Part shown: positions 16,385-26,680 of the stretch, one piece after another
Position numbering within the stretch: the first letter of the stretch is position 1
Layout of the letters: the number at the start of each line of letters is the position of its first letter
Assembly: GCF_965225875.1 (NCBI RefSeq)
Contig: NZ_CBDDBS010000003.1
Coordinates: 2,170,001 to 2,234,000, forward strand
From: Haliscomenobacter sp965225875
GTDB taxonomy: Bacteria > Bacteroidota > Bacteroidia > Chitinophagales > Saprospiraceae
Reading direction: 5' to 3'
Length of the DNA stretch: 64,000 nt
The notes under the pieces: model-generated
Databases searched by the model: none
Told to the model about the DNA's origin: nothing
The model's input: the letters and a program-made list of their open reading frames with translations, nothing else
Made by a program: the position numbers and the translations under genes

Positions 16385-17163
16385 TACTCTCCTTTAAAAT
16401 TTGCCACTCTCTTTTCCACAAAAGCGCTCGCCCCTTCGCGGAAGTCAGCGGTTTTGGTAGTTTCGCCAAAGGCTTTGATTTCATAAGCAAATCCATCAAC
16501 TCCATCTTCAAAATAAGCATTGATGGATTCGATGACTTTGGCAATGGCGATGGGCCCTTTGGTGCCAATTTTTTCGATCAGGCTTTTGGCCATGTTCACT
16601 TCTTCTCCTGCGGGCACCACGTAATTGACCAGGCCCAGGCGATAGGCCTCTGGAGCATCGATCATATCAGCAGTCATACAGAATTCCAGGGCTTTACTTT
16701 TACCAATCAATTGGGTCAAACGCTGGGTGCCGCCGTAACCCGGGATGATGCCCAGATTGACTTCAGGTTGTCCAAATCGGGCCTTCTCCCCGGCTACCCG
16801 CAAATGGCAAGCCATTGCCAATTCACAACCACCGCCTAGCGCGAAGCCATTCACCGCAGCAATCACTGGTTTGGGGAATCGCTCAATCAAAAAGAAGGTA
16901 TCCTGGCCGTATTGAGCCATGTTTTGGCCTTTGTTGTCTAAATCCAGGAACTCCTTGATGTCGGCACCAGCGACAAAAGCGCGGTCACCTGCTCCGGTTA
17001 GGACGACGCCTTTCAGGTCTTTACGCGTGGGCAAATCCTCGGCAAAAAGGTAGTTCAATTCCTGCATGGTGCGGGTATTGAGCGCATTGAGGGCTTTCTC
17101 GCGGTTGAAGGTAACGAGGAGAATGTTGTTTTCGTGGGTGAGGAGGAGGTTTTCGTAAGTCAT
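16384..17163 (-). CDS. Enoyl-CoA hydratase/isomerase (crotonase family)
   Basis: 259 residues, the usual crotonase length. It hydrates 2-enoyl-CoA to 3-hydroxyacyl-CoA in fatty acid or amino acid breakdown. The oxyanion-hole segments are GAGDRAFVAGADIKEF and NGFALGGGCELAMACHLRVA. Both catalytic glutamates expected for a true hydratase are present: Glu in GGGCELAM and Glu in FGQPEVNLGIIPG. The ending SAFVEKRVANFKGE is typical of short-chain enoyl-CoA hydratases (Crt/FadB1 type). It stands alone, convergent with the Ppx-like gene. Confidence 0.92.
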   Translation of the reverse strand: MTYENLLLTHENNILLVTFNREKALNALNTRTMQELNYLFAEDLPTRKDLKGVVLTGAGDRAFVAGADIKEFLDLDNKGQNMAQYGQDTFFLIERFPKPVIAAVNGFALGGGCELAMACHLRVAGEKARFGQPEVNLGIIPGYGGTQRLTQLIGKSKALEFCMTADMIDAPEAYRLGLVNYVVPAGEEVNMAKSLIEKIGTKGPIAIAKVIESINAYFEDGVDGFAYEIKAFGETTKTADFREGASAFVEKRVANFKGE

Positions 17164-17282
17164 GGTTAGGATCTGATTTTGGGGGTAAAATAGGGAGAAA
17201 TATAGAAAAAGAAAATGGGTGTTTCAAAGTAAATATCCTCCAAAACACCCAATGAAAGAATTGAGTAATCAATGCACTATAA

Positions 17283-20200
17283 TCACTGCATCACAAATTT
17301 CTCCACACCAACTACCCTTCCTTTCTCAACAACTTGCAACAAATACATCCCACCCGCCAGGTTTTCAGCCTGCACCGTTTGCAGCTTATTCCCAGTTTGG
17401 GTCGGTTTTTCCAATACCAGTCGACCCGCAAGGTCGGTGACGCGAAGAGTCATACCAATGGTAGCAGGCTGTGGCAATTCCACATTGAAACTGCCCGGAT
17501 TGGGGTTGGGGAAGATGCGAATTGGTTTTAAAGCAGACAATTGTTTGGTGTCACTGATGCTGCTGGTACACATGCTCAGGTTGTCGATGCCCACCACTGA
17601 TGGTTGTACATCATCATCATTCTGAAGACAAATGATCAGGTACTTAAAGTCTGGATTCGGGCTCGCTTTTACCGATACAACCACATTGGTCCAGGCCGCA
17701 CTGGTATCACTGATCATGTGTCGGTAGAGTATTTGTGACGGCCCGCCAGAGATGCTATCGGGTTCCAGACGGAACTCCAGAACGGTTCCCGGAGGTGAAC
17801 TTTTGCCCAGGTAATTTTTATAATCGAACTCGATAGTGGTAAATATATTTGGCGACAGGTTTACTTGTTGCCAAATTCCTGAAAAACTTCCCTTACCGCC
17901 ATTGAGGATCAGGTGGCCTGCATCGCCGCTACCGGAGCTGTCTACTCCGAATACAAATGCTCTTCCATGCGAAGGGAATACTGCAGTCCAAGGCTTCCTT
18001 GGACCTCTATCCAAATCCCCCGCTTCGACACCTTCTGTAAAATCTCCGTTTAGGATCACATCGTTTGCACAGAAAGTAACATTAGGGTCAATGCCTCCTG
18101 GGTTACATTTTACTTTTACCTTTTGGCAAAACTTTGCTTCACATTTCTGGCCATTGGGTTCTGTTCGAATCACCGTCATACAAACCACATAAATGCCTGA
18201 GCTGCTGAAGGTGATCATTTTGACATTGTTGCCAGTAGTGGTACCTGGTAAATTCACACCGTTCACCGACCAGCTGACAACGTCATTGGAACAGAGTGCA
18301 ACTGGCCTAAAATTGCGTTTGCAACTGCCAGGTGCCTGTTTGGCAACTGCATTAAAGCCGTGGGCGATGTCTGCCTTGAGATCGTCGCAAGAGCAAGGGC
18401 AGGCTGGCACTTCAAATTTGAAAGAACAAGGGCACTCTTTTCCACCACATTTGCGACTGATGTGGAGCACGTAGGTTCCTGGGGTCGTACAAAGGTTCCA
18501 GGGGATGGATACGTCGAAGTGTGGATAGGTCGAGTTGGAAACCCCCGGAACGTCAGGCAGCGTCCCCGGGCGATCCAGCACCCATTTCACGGTGTCGTTG
18601 CCACAAGCATCCGGAATGCATCGGTAATTGCCGTGGATCAGGTAATTCTGGCCGGGTTTTGGGCAAGGTACGGACAATGCCGGAAGATTATTGCCGCCGC
18701 ACCGAATGGGGCTTGAAAATCCTCCGTTGATTTGCAAAAAGGTGGCCCAATCGAGCGCACTACACTCGCAACTATCACAATTTACCCGTACGGTGGTACA
18801 CATTTGTTTGCTTTGACACCCGTCAAACACGGTTACACAAATCTGGTGAATGCCACTTTGGGTAAAATTAAAGGTCCAGGAGCCACCCGGATCGGTAATC
18901 ACCTGAGGGGCAACTCCACCATCCAGGACAGGCGGAGTACTGAAAAGGTAACAGGAATCAAACTGCGGAGCAGTCACGGTCACACTGCATCCCTTGTTGT
19001 CTACGGTGAACCCTTGATTGATCAGTGCAGCGAACGTGAGCGAGTCGGTACAGCAAGAGTCACATGGAGGAGTAACACAACTTGCACAAACGGACACGTC
19101 GTCGATGTAATAATAAGACCCAGTGTAAAAACCACCAAGGTTCGTTTGTGGAGTAGTGGCAACGTTGTCATAGAAATTCCCAATCACCAGATACTGTTCC
19201 CCACCACTAGCCAGGTAAGTTCCGCTGATTTGGGTCCAATTGGTTTTGTCGGTAATAAATGTACCAGTGGGATGCATGACTTGTGGTACAAAAGGAAGCA
19301 CGGGCGCCGCTGCAATCGGACCTACAGGAGCCAGAGAAAGAAAGGCTCCAAATTTGTCAATGGCCCACTGCGCCTGATCAGCCAGGTTTACATAGAACGA
19401 AACCTGATAAGTATTGCCCGCCACTAGCGGTGCGCTGAGTTTTACTTCAAGGTATTCCCGATAGAGGTTGGTGGGCCGCAAAATGAACCCGGCGTATCCC
19501 GAGCCCGTACGTGGCACTTGAGTACCAAATGAATTGACGGGAGTGCTGACATTACTGGCAACAGGAGCACAACTGTTGTAATAATCCGAAGACCCTCCGG
19601 TAGTTGGCAGTGACCAGATTGCTGCCGTGAAGGGCGGTGAAATCCCCGGTGGGCAAGTGGTAAACTGTTCAAAACTTGGATTGGGAACCAGGTTATTGCG
19701 GCATGGCACATTACAATCAAAAAGCAGGGTATCGGTACAGGCCAAATAGGGCACATCATTGGGCCCATACACATACCAACGGAATACCACTAGTTGTGGT
19801 ACCGGAGTAGCGTTGGTGATGTTGTCGAGACAAAACTGTAATGCATTGGCGTAATTACCCTGAGGAATACCTTTAAAAGGGTTGTGTTTGATGGAGATCA
19901 ATGTACTGCTTGGCAATCCGGCAAACGCAAAACTACTGCTCAGATTGGGGCTACTGAAGGTTACGCCCGGGGTCAGGCTTGCTGCTTCCACATATGCTAC
20001 TGGCCCCGCGTTTACTTTGAAATTCACACTGAAACAGCAGGCACCACTATCTACTTTGGATTTGGTAACAACGAGTGAATCGCAGGGAAAAGCAGGTGGG
20101 TCAGGGGGACATTTCACCGTCACCGTAAAACTACAAGTGGCCTTATTGCCGTCCATATCTACCACGGTGTAAGTCACAGTAGAAACCCCTTCCAAAAAAG

Positions 20201-21479
20201 TGCTCCCGCTGGCATCATTGTTTCCTGTAGCCGTAGTAGCACCACTTATGGCGTAGGTGACGGTCAACATGGGGCAGTTGTCGGATGTGGTTGGAGTTAG
20301 GCCTCGTACTATGGCTTGACAGCGCCCTTGTGCATTTTTGGTGCCGGTTACACTTGTACTGATGGGACAAGTGATTTTGGGCGTTTGATTGTCTCGCACG
20401 GTAAGTATATAGGCACAAGATCGGCTGACGTTCCCACATTTGTCCCTGGAAAAACAAACAATGGAATTTTCTCCTTTGGGGAACTGGGTTTGAGGCGTGA
20501 TCAGGATCGAACTAGTGGAGGTAATCAAGGAGCAGATAATTTCCGGGGATACATCACAATTGTCCGATGCCGAAGGCTGGGGTAAGGTACCAGTAAAATA
20601 ACACTGCCCGGGATTGGTGTTCACTGTTTGATTGCGTGGACAGATAATGAACGGCACTGCATTATCCGAGGCATCCACGGTATAACAAATTTTCGAGGAA
20701 CAACCCTCTCCTTTCAAGGTCAGGCACACGTTGTAGGTGCCACATTTGCTGAATTGATGGATGGGGTTTGGCTCGGTCGAACTGTTGTTCACGCCACTTG
20801 CGGTGTCCCCAAAATCCCAGGAATAACCTATACCGCCGGGAACAATGGAAGTATTGTTGAATTGAACCTTGCCGCATCCATCCAGATTGGTAGTCGTATA
20901 ATCAGCTTTACAAGCACAGCAGGCAAAATAAATGTCATCTATTCCAAAATCCCTAAAACTGCCCCCGGTCATCTGTCGGATGGCAATGGGCATACTTCTC
21001 AAGCCAACCGGACAAATACCCGTAAAGGAGTATTGGGTCCAGGTAGGTGAGGCTTGGCTAACGGTGAATTGTCTAACAGTTTGGCCATTGACAATCATCC
21101 CGAGATCAAAAATCAAGTCCCTGGATACATAAGCCGTGGCTACCCAAAATGAAAAAGTGTAAGTATCTCCAGGTGAAACAGGAACGGTGCTTGCCCATAC
21201 ATTAGCCGGGCCAGTAGAACTGCCATCTACAATCAGGTAATTCGTCCCTCCAGGCGTATGATTTCCCAAGGTTGACCAGCCCCGGCATTTTTGACCAAAA
21301 TTGGCATTGACACAGACGCTGGCATCTACACAATCACAGTTGTAAGCCAATGCAGAGGTAAACCCGGCATTCCCAGCTTCAAAATCGCCGTTGATTATGA
21401 CATTGGGACAGGGCATTTGTGCAAATAATCCTAGTTGGATCAGCACAAAGGCAAGGATTAAAAAGGTACATTTTTTCAT
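17283..21479 (-). CDS. Large type IX secretion substrate with HYR and PKD-like domains
   Basis: 1398 residues. The signal peptide MKKCTFLILAFVLIQLGLFAQ is followed by a carbohydrate-binding/lectin-like N-terminal region (INGDFEAGNAGF), a PKD-type domain (YSWDFGDTASGVNNSS), two HYR repeats (ICPRNQTVNTNPGQCYF; ITCPISTSVTGT), a second NLVPNPSFE lectin-like unit, further Cys-rich PKD/HYR-like domains and a third NGDF unit. The last 80 residues (IRIFPNPNPGSFNVELPQP to GMYLLQVV) form a type A sorting domain for the type IX secretion system, so the protein should be exported and anchored on the cell surface. No catalytic domain is recognised; adhesion or glycan binding is the likely role. Confidence 0.88.
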   Translation of the reverse strand: MKKCTFLILAFVLIQLGLFAQMPCPNVIINGDFEAGNAGFTSALAYNCDCVDASVCVNANFGQKCRGWSTLGNHTPGGTNYLIVDGSSTGPANVWASTVPVSPGDTYTFSFWVATAYVSRDLIFDLGMIVNGQTVRQFTVSQASPTWTQYSFTGICPVGLRSMPIAIRQMTGGSFRDFGIDDIYFACCACKADYTTTNLDGCGKVQFNNTSIVPGGIGYSWDFGDTASGVNNSSTEPNPIHQFSKCGTYNVCLTLKGEGCSSKICYTVDASDNAVPFIICPRNQTVNTNPGQCYFTGTLPQPSASDNCDVSPEIICSLITSTSSILITPQTQFPKGENSIVCFSRDKCGNVSRSCAYILTVRDNQTPKITCPISTSVTGTKNAQGRCQAIVRGLTPTTSDNCPMLTVTYAISGATTATGNNDASGSTFLEGVSTVTYTVVDMDGNKATCSFTVTVKCPPDPPAFPCDSLVVTKSKVDSGACCFSVNFKVNAGPVAYVEAASLTPGVTFSSPNLSSSFAFAGLPSSTLISIKHNPFKGIPQGNYANALQFCLDNITNATPVPQLVVFRWYVYGPNDVPYLACTDTLLFDCNVPCRNNLVPNPSFEQFTTCPPGISPPFTAAIWSLPTTGGSSDYYNSCAPVASNVSTPVNSFGTQVPRTGSGYAGFILRPTNLYREYLEVKLSAPLVAGNTYQVSFYVNLADQAQWAIDKFGAFLSLAPVGPIAAAPVLPFVPQVMHPTGTFITDKTNWTQISGTYLASGGEQYLVIGNFYDNVATTPQTNLGGFYTGSYYYIDDVSVCASCVTPPCDSCCTDSLTFAALINQGFTVDNKGCSVTVTAPQFDSCYLFSTPPVLDGGVAPQVITDPGGSWTFNFTQSGIHQICVTVFDGCQSKQMCTTVRVNCDSCECSALDWATFLQINGGFSSPIRCGGNNLPALSVPCPKPGQNYLIHGNYRCIPDACGNDTVKWVLDRPGTLPDVPGVSNSTYPHFDVSIPWNLCTTPGTYVLHISRKCGGKECPCSFKFEVPACPCSCDDLKADIAHGFNAVAKQAPGSCKRNFRPVALCSNDVVSWSVNGVNLPGTTTGNNVKMITFSSSGIYVVCMTVIRTEPNGQKCEAKFCQKVKVKCNPGGIDPNVTFCANDVILNGDFTEGVEAGDLDRGPRKPWTAVFPSHGRAFVFGVDSSGSGDAGHLILNGGKGSFSGIWQQVNLSPNIFTTIEFDYKNYLGKSSPPGTVLEFRLEPDSISGGPSQILYRHMISDTSAAWTNVVVSVKASPNPDFKYLIICLQNDDDVQPSVVGIDNLSMCTSSISDTKQLSALKPIRIFPNPNPGSFNVELPQPATIGMTLRVTDLAGRLVLEKPTQTGNKLQTVQAENLAGGMYLLQVVEKGRVVGVEKFVMQ

Positions 21480-22057
21480 GCCTGTTGTAATCTAACTGGT
21501 GAAAAAATTGGGTGAAAGCCAATTGCTCGCACTTATGTAATAAGCAATACACAGTTATTACTACACGGCCTTCGACAAGCCGTTAGCGGATAAGTGATTG
21601 AACTGTTCCGATTTTAAATTGATTTATGGGAATAGCATATCACTGTAGCAATGAATTAACTCCACAGCTATTTGGTGTATCCAAATTGAAAAATGTAAAT
21701 CATCAAGACAGTATACAAGCTGAATTAGCTCAAAACGAGAGCTCGTTGTACATCAAAGGAAGCAATTAGAAGAGGAGAAAAGTTTCTATGTGCTTTGGGG
21801 TATTAAAGAAACAAGTACCCCCAAATTAGATATTATTTTACTCATTTTCAAGTGATAAGTATAAATATTTTTTTCTCATGCTTGTTTTCCAAAAGTTCAT
21901 CTGGGGTGTATATTGCATTAAAGAAAAAGAGAGAACACTGAGGATACAAAGCGAAGCGCCGTCAACGTCTAACTTTGTGTCCTCAGTGTCCTCTCTTTTT
22001 CTTTGTGCTATCAAAAAATGCCGCTTTAGTGATTTTTTGAAATCAGAAACGACTTTA
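21480..22057. other. Non-coding gap with a long palindrome
   Basis: This 578-base gap separates the start of the secreted protein from the stop of the GH2 gene. A palindrome with arms at about 21920-21950 and 21973-22004 (words GAGAACACTGAGG and CCTCAGTGTCCTCTC) holds a GCGAAGCGC core. It looks like the nested palindromes at 1638-1761 and 35561-35634. A 47-codon open frame at 21626-21769 is followed in frame by more open sequence after a stop, perhaps a gene remnant, but I recognise nothing in it. Confidence 0.5.
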
Positions 22058-24862
22058 CTATTTCACCAGCACCACCGTTGGATTCAGCGGATACCGTCCA
22101 AATTTATCCCCATACACCGCCAAACCACCAGGCATTGATTCAGGTACTTCTAAACGTACGACCAATTCACCTGTCGCCTTCGCAATGTTCAGGGCCTGCG
22201 CAGGGATGTTCACTGCTACCCGATACCCATAAGAGCCCGCTTCCTGCAATTTGCGCACCTTGGGTTGATAATGCCAGGACAATACACCCCGGTGATCGGC
22301 AGGGTCATCCGCCAAATCCACGCGCCCGGCAAATACACCATTGATGCTTACATTCACCGAACTAGGGGCGAGGTATTCATCGGTCATGGGGTAGGAATTG
22401 GGATTGAGGCTGGGGTCAACTTTGCCACCCAACATATAGTCTACATTGACATTGGTACTTTTGTCGATGTCTTTGACCAACAATTGTTTGGCTCCCAATT
22501 CGGCGATGAAAGTAGCGGATTCAGTACCTGCCGGCTTTTCACTCAGCTTGAAGGTATATTCAAAAAAGCCACTTCCCGCACCGTTCACCTTGAGACCATC
22601 CAAAACGTTCCATTGCTTTTTGCTCCATTTGGCCGCGCTGAAGTTTTTGGCATCCACGCTGGTCACTTGAGCCGTTTTGCCGTTGGGCAAAGTCAATTGT
22701 TTGGGGGTAGGCGCTTCCATGATGAAACTCATGACGTTGTGGTGCAGGTCGTTGCCCAAGGCGTCTTGCAACACCAATGACAAATGGGCAATTCCTTTTT
22801 CATTAGGCAAGGTCAGCGCCAGTGAGTCCAGTTGCTTTTGCATCCAGGGCGTGTAAGGCACACTGCGTTGGGTGCGCATCCAGGTTTTTTTCTGGCCCAG
22901 AGCATCGTAACCGTAAAGCTGGATTTGCAGCGTAAGGGTGCTGCCCAGGTCCTTGCGGTTGGCATAAAAGGAAGCGTAGAGTGGGATTTTCACACTTTCG
23001 CCCGGCTTCACGGTCTTGCTGATTTCGTTGCCCGTCGAAATGTAAATCATGGAGTGCAGGTCTTTGATCGACATACCTTCCACCATTTCTTCCAAACCCG
23101 TGTATTTGTTGGTTCGATCAAACTTCCAGTAGCCGTTCCATTCGTTGATTACGTCGTGGTGTTCGGTGTAGAGCCAACCTGCCACCTTGGGGTATTTGCG
23201 GAAGGTGTTCATCATGCGGTGGTAATCCCAGCTCCAGTCCACATCCCCGGTGCTGCCATCGTAACCCCATACGTTACCACATTCCGAGTTGATGTTGGGT
23301 TGGCGGCCCTGGGTGTAACCCGCTTCCATGTGGTTTTTGCTGCCAGGATAGGTATTGGCGTCGATGTTTTTGAGGTGTTCCTCCCAAGCCCAGCCGGGCA
23401 GGTATTCGTGCCAGGAGTTGATGTCGGTTTCGGTGTGGCCGCGCCCGCAGCAAATGGAGTTATCTTCCACCAGGCGGGTGGGGTCGAGTTGTTTGGCGAG
23501 GCGGTACACCGAGGCTACCCATTTTTGGGTTTCGGGCAGGTATTTGCTTTGCTGTTTGCCATTTTCCTCCACTTTGGTGGTCAAGCCCCAGGTTTCGTTG
23601 AAGACGATCCAGGAAAAAATAGCCGGGTGGTTGTAGTCCCGTTTGATCATTTCATGCAGGGTGTATTCACTTTCCTTGCGGGCTGCTGCATCAGGCTCAC
23701 CCCAAAAGTTGGGCAAATCCGACATAACCAGTACGCCGAGGCGGTCTGCCCAGTACAACTTGCGGGGAATGTCCACCTTGATGTGGGTGCGGATGCCATT
23801 GAGGCCAATGCCCCGCGCCAGCAGAATTTCGTTTTTCATGAACTCATCGTCCGGGAAAGTGTAAAATCCTTCGGGATGATAGGATTGATCCAGCGTGAGT
23901 TGCAGGTAAATGGGTTCGTTGTTGAGCGCAATGTAAGGATGGCTGGTGCCAGGCAAGTCCACTACCGAAATTTTGCGCATGCCGAAGTAGGTTTTGAGTA
24001 CATCCGGCGCGTTTTTCCCATCGCTGAGTTTGGCTTCCACATCGTAGAGGTAAGGATCGTCCAAAGTCCACAAGTGGGTATTTTCGATGGGTATTTCAAA
24101 AGTCAAGCTGGAGCTACCCGCTGCAATTTTCTGCGTGTTGGTTTTGCCCGCCAGTTTGAGTTCCAATTGCAAGTCACTACCGGCAGGCGCTGGTAGGTAG
24201 GCGCTGACTTTCACCTTATTGTTGTCGATGTCTGGCGAAAAGTGCAGGGCATCGAGGTGGTTTTGGCCACGGGCTTCGAGGTAGGTGGTTTGCCAGATGC
24301 CCCGGGCATTGCCGTAGCCTTGTTTGCCGTAGAGGGTGAATTGGCGGCGTTTGTCATCCACTCTGATGTTGATGCGTTGAGGGCTGTCGTATTTGAGGTG
24401 GGGCGTAAGGTCAAAGGAAAAGGGGGTGTAGCCGCCCTGGTGTTTGCCCAGCTCCTTACCGTCGAGGTAAACGGTGGTTTCCCAATCGCTGGCTCCAATG
24501 GTAAGGAAAGTACGTTTGCCTTTCCAGCTGGCGGGTACTTTGATTTCGCGCTGGTACCAGGCGATATCGGCCTCATCCCCTACCCCGGACAAGGGCGCAC
24601 CCCAGGGAAAGGGCACATTGATGCTTTTGCTGAACTTGCGGCTGCCGCTCATCCATTTTTGAGCTACGCCCTGATCGTTTTTGTCAAATTCAAAGGCCCA
24701 GCTGCCGTTGAGGTTGATCCAGTCCGGGCGCTCGAAGTCGGGGCGAGGGTGCTCCGGGAGGGGGATGGATTGGGAGAAAATGGAAACTGGAAAAAAGAGT
24801 GCGATGCTAAAAGCTAAGGCGCAAAGGCGCGCCAAGCTTTGATGTAGTGTGTAGGAAACCAT
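22058..24862 (-). CDS. Glycoside hydrolase family 2 (beta-galactosidase/glucuronidase-like)
   Basis: 934 residues with a signal peptide ending SIFSQS. The family 2 plan is clear: an N-terminal jelly roll (PDWINLNGSWAFEFD, WYQREIKVP, LTIGASDWETTVYLDG, KHQGGYTPFSFDLT), an immunoglobulin-like domain, then the TIM barrel. The acid/base Glu is in FNETWG (about 422) and the likely nucleophile Glu in NSECGNVWG (about 525), both at the expected places. A C-terminal beta region (SVNVSINGVFAGRVDLADDPADHRGVLSWHY) completes it. It should hydrolyse beta-linked sugars in the periplasm or outside the cell; the exact sugar cannot be read from sequence. It stands alone, without SusC/SusD neighbours. Confidence 0.88.
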   Translation of the reverse strand: MVSYTLHQSLARLCALAFSIALFFPVSIFSQSIPLPEHPRPDFERPDWINLNGSWAFEFDKNDQGVAQKWMSGSRKFSKSINVPFPWGAPLSGVGDEADIAWYQREIKVPASWKGKRTFLTIGASDWETTVYLDGKELGKHQGGYTPFSFDLTPHLKYDSPQRINIRVDDKRRQFTLYGKQGYGNARGIWQTTYLEARGQNHLDALHFSPDIDNNKVKVSAYLPAPAGSDLQLELKLAGKTNTQKIAAGSSSLTFEIPIENTHLWTLDDPYLYDVEAKLSDGKNAPDVLKTYFGMRKISVVDLPGTSHPYIALNNEPIYLQLTLDQSYHPEGFYTFPDDEFMKNEILLARGIGLNGIRTHIKVDIPRKLYWADRLGVLVMSDLPNFWGEPDAAARKESEYTLHEMIKRDYNHPAIFSWIVFNETWGLTTKVEENGKQQSKYLPETQKWVASVYRLAKQLDPTRLVEDNSICCGRGHTETDINSWHEYLPGWAWEEHLKNIDANTYPGSKNHMEAGYTQGRQPNINSECGNVWGYDGSTGDVDWSWDYHRMMNTFRKYPKVAGWLYTEHHDVINEWNGYWKFDRTNKYTGLEEMVEGMSIKDLHSMIYISTGNEISKTVKPGESVKIPLYASFYANRKDLGSTLTLQIQLYGYDALGQKKTWMRTQRSVPYTPWMQKQLDSLALTLPNEKGIAHLSLVLQDALGNDLHHNVMSFIMEAPTPKQLTLPNGKTAQVTSVDAKNFSAAKWSKKQWNVLDGLKVNGAGSGFFEYTFKLSEKPAGTESATFIAELGAKQLLVKDIDKSTNVNVDYMLGGKVDPSLNPNSYPMTDEYLAPSSVNVSINGVFAGRVDLADDPADHRGVLSWHYQPKVRKLQEAGSYGYRVAVNIPAQALNIAKATGELVVRLEVPESMPGGLAVYGDKFGRYPLNPTVVLVK

Positions 24863-24884
24863 GCTTCGTTTTGTTTGTTTCGGC

Positions 24885-24892
24885 CAAAACTA
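24885..24892 (-). promoter_or_regulatory. -7 promoter element for the GH2 gene
   Basis: On the minus strand the bases read TAGTTTTG, matching TAnnTTTG, 22 bases before the GH2 start codon and 16 bases beyond the stop of the ABC-F gene. The -33 partner is not at ideal spacing. Confidence 0.4.
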
Positions 24893-24907
24893 AGCATTGT
24901 TTTCATT

Positions 24908-26530
24908 TTACTTATACAACTTCTCCCGATCCGCCTTGATTTTATCCGATACCAAATACTCATCGTAATCCATCAAACTATCAATCACTCCACGAGGGGT
25001 AATTTCAATGATGCGGTTAGCTACTGAGGAAGTCAAAGCGTGGTCATGCGAGCTGAAGATCAGGTTGCCCTTGAAGTTTTGCATGGCCGTGTTAAGGGCA
25101 GTGATGGATTCCAGGTCGAGGTGGTTGGTAGGTTCGTCCATGAGTACAAAGTTGGGGAAACCCAGCATCACTTTGGCCAGCATACAACGCACTTTTTCAC
25201 CTCCCGACAATACGCTGGAGTGTTTGTGTACTTCTTCACCCGAGAACAACATCCGACCAAGGAAGCTGCGGATAAATTGTTCGTCTTTGTTCTCTGAATA
25301 CTGGCGCAACCAGTTGATCAGATCCGTATCGTTGCCTGCTTTAAAAAACTCCTGGTTTTCGTTGGGCAGGTAGCCTACCGTGATGGTTTGACCAAACTCA
25401 ACAGTACCCGCGTCTGGTTTTTGTTTGCCAGCGAGGATTTGATAAAAAGCCGTAATTGCGGTGGCTTCGCGGCTTAGAATGGTAATTTTTTCACCCTGAT
25501 TGACCGTAAAGGATACATTGGAGAACAACAAACTGCCATCCGAAGCGGTGGCCTTGAGGTCGCGTACGGCCAGAAGCTGATCCCCTGGTTCACGTTCCAT
25601 CTGGAAGTAGATGTAGGGGTATTTGCGGCTGGAAGGTTTCATCTCTTCCAGGTTGAGTTTTTCCAGGGCTTTTTTGCGCGAGGTCGCTTGCCGCGACTTG
25701 GAGGCGTTGGCGCTAAATCGTTGGATAAACTCCATCATTTCCTGGCGCTTCTGCTCAATCTTTTTGTTCTTGTTGGCGGCCTGCTGGAGCATCAATTGGC
25801 TTGATTCGTACCAGAAGGAGTAGTTGCCCGTAAAGATGTTGATCTTTTGGAAGTCGATGTCGGCCACGTGGGTACACACCATGTCCAGGAAGTAACGGTC
25901 GTGGGAAACGACGATTACCGTATTTTTAAAATCCGCCAGGAAGTCGGCCAACCAGGTGATGGTTTCGGCGTCCAGGTCGTTGGTAGGCTCGTCGAGCAGC
26001 AGGATATCGGGGTCGCCAAAAAGGGATTGCGCCAGCAGCACCTTCACTTTATCGGAACCGTTGAGGTCCTTCATTTGGCGGTAGTGCAAATCCTCCTTCA
26101 CGCCCAGGTTGCTCAGCAGGGTGGCCGCGTCGCTTTCGGCGGTCCAGCCGCCCATTTCACCGTAGAGGTTTTCCAAATCCGCCGCCCGCAATCCTTCAGC
26201 TTCCGTAGCATCGGGATTCATGTAGATGGCGTTTTTTTCCTGCATGATGGCGTACATCTCCTTGTGCCCCATCAACACGGTGTCCAACACGGTGAACTCC
26301 TCAAATTCAAAGTGGTTTTGCTTGAGCACCGCCATGCGGCAGTTGGGCTCCAAAGAGACCGAACCGCGGTTGGGGTTGATTTCGCCCGACAAAATTTTCA
26401 AAAATGTGGACTTGCCCGCACCATTGGCACCAATCACGCCGTAGCAATTGCCACGGGTAAACTTGATGTTGACTTCATTGAACAAAACCCGCTTGCCGTA
26501 CTGCAAGGACACATCGCTGACTGTGAGCAT
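24908..26530 (-). CDS. ABC-F family ATPase (YbiT-like)
   Basis: 540 residues, two ATPase domains and no membrane segment, as in ABC-F translation factors that bind the ribosomal E site. Domain 1 has Walker A GANGAGKST (about 35-43), a signature-like NGSDKVKVLLAQ and Walker B ILLLDEPTNDLD. The inter-domain linker (KKIEQKRQEMMEFIQRFSANASKSRQATSRKKALEKL) is the P-site tRNA interaction motif. Domain 2 has signature LSGGEKVRCMLAK and Walker B FVLMDEPTNHLD, but its Walker A region reads TILSREATAITAFYQIL with no GKS/T. I recall similar loss in other Bacteroidota members. It probably protects or regulates translating ribosomes; antibiotic resistance is not implied. Confidence 0.88.
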   Translation of the reverse strand: MLTVSDVSLQYGKRVLFNEVNIKFTRGNCYGVIGANGAGKSTFLKILSGEINPNRGSVSLEPNCRMAVLKQNHFEFEEFTVLDTVLMGHKEMYAIMQEKNAIYMNPDATEAEGLRAADLENLYGEMGGWTAESDAATLLSNLGVKEDLHYRQMKDLNGSDKVKVLLAQSLFGDPDILLLDEPTNDLDAETITWLADFLADFKNTVIVVSHDRYFLDMVCTHVADIDFQKINIFTGNYSFWYESSQLMLQQAANKNKKIEQKRQEMMEFIQRFSANASKSRQATSRKKALEKLNLEEMKPSSRKYPYIYFQMEREPGDQLLAVRDLKATASDGSLLFSNVSFTVNQGEKITILSREATAITAFYQILAGKQKPDAGTVEFGQTITVGYLPNENQEFFKAGNDTDLINWLRQYSENKDEQFIRSFLGRMLFSGEEVHKHSSVLSGGEKVRCMLAKVMLGFPNFVLMDEPTNHLDLESITALNTAMQNFKGNLIFSSHDHALTSSVANRIIEITPRGVIDSLMDYDEYLVSDKIKADREKLYK

Positions 26531-26680
26531 TTGAGAAGGTATTTTTTTGCGGGGGCGAAGGTAAGAAAAAAATGTGTTGAGAAGGAAAGAATGTTAAAAT
26601 AGCTTGAAAGGAAAGAATGCTATTTATCTGATTTTTAAGTTGTATGACAATTGACCTAATTCATTAAATTGCCAATGTGC

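Noticed and set aside
21626..21769. 47-codon open frame in the gap before GH2
   Set aside because: Too short and unlike any family I know; could be a remnant but cannot be supported.
22832..24196. 454-codon plus-strand open frame opposite GH2
   Set aside because: Antisense of the catalytic domain of the glycosidase; composition is typical of a shadow frame.
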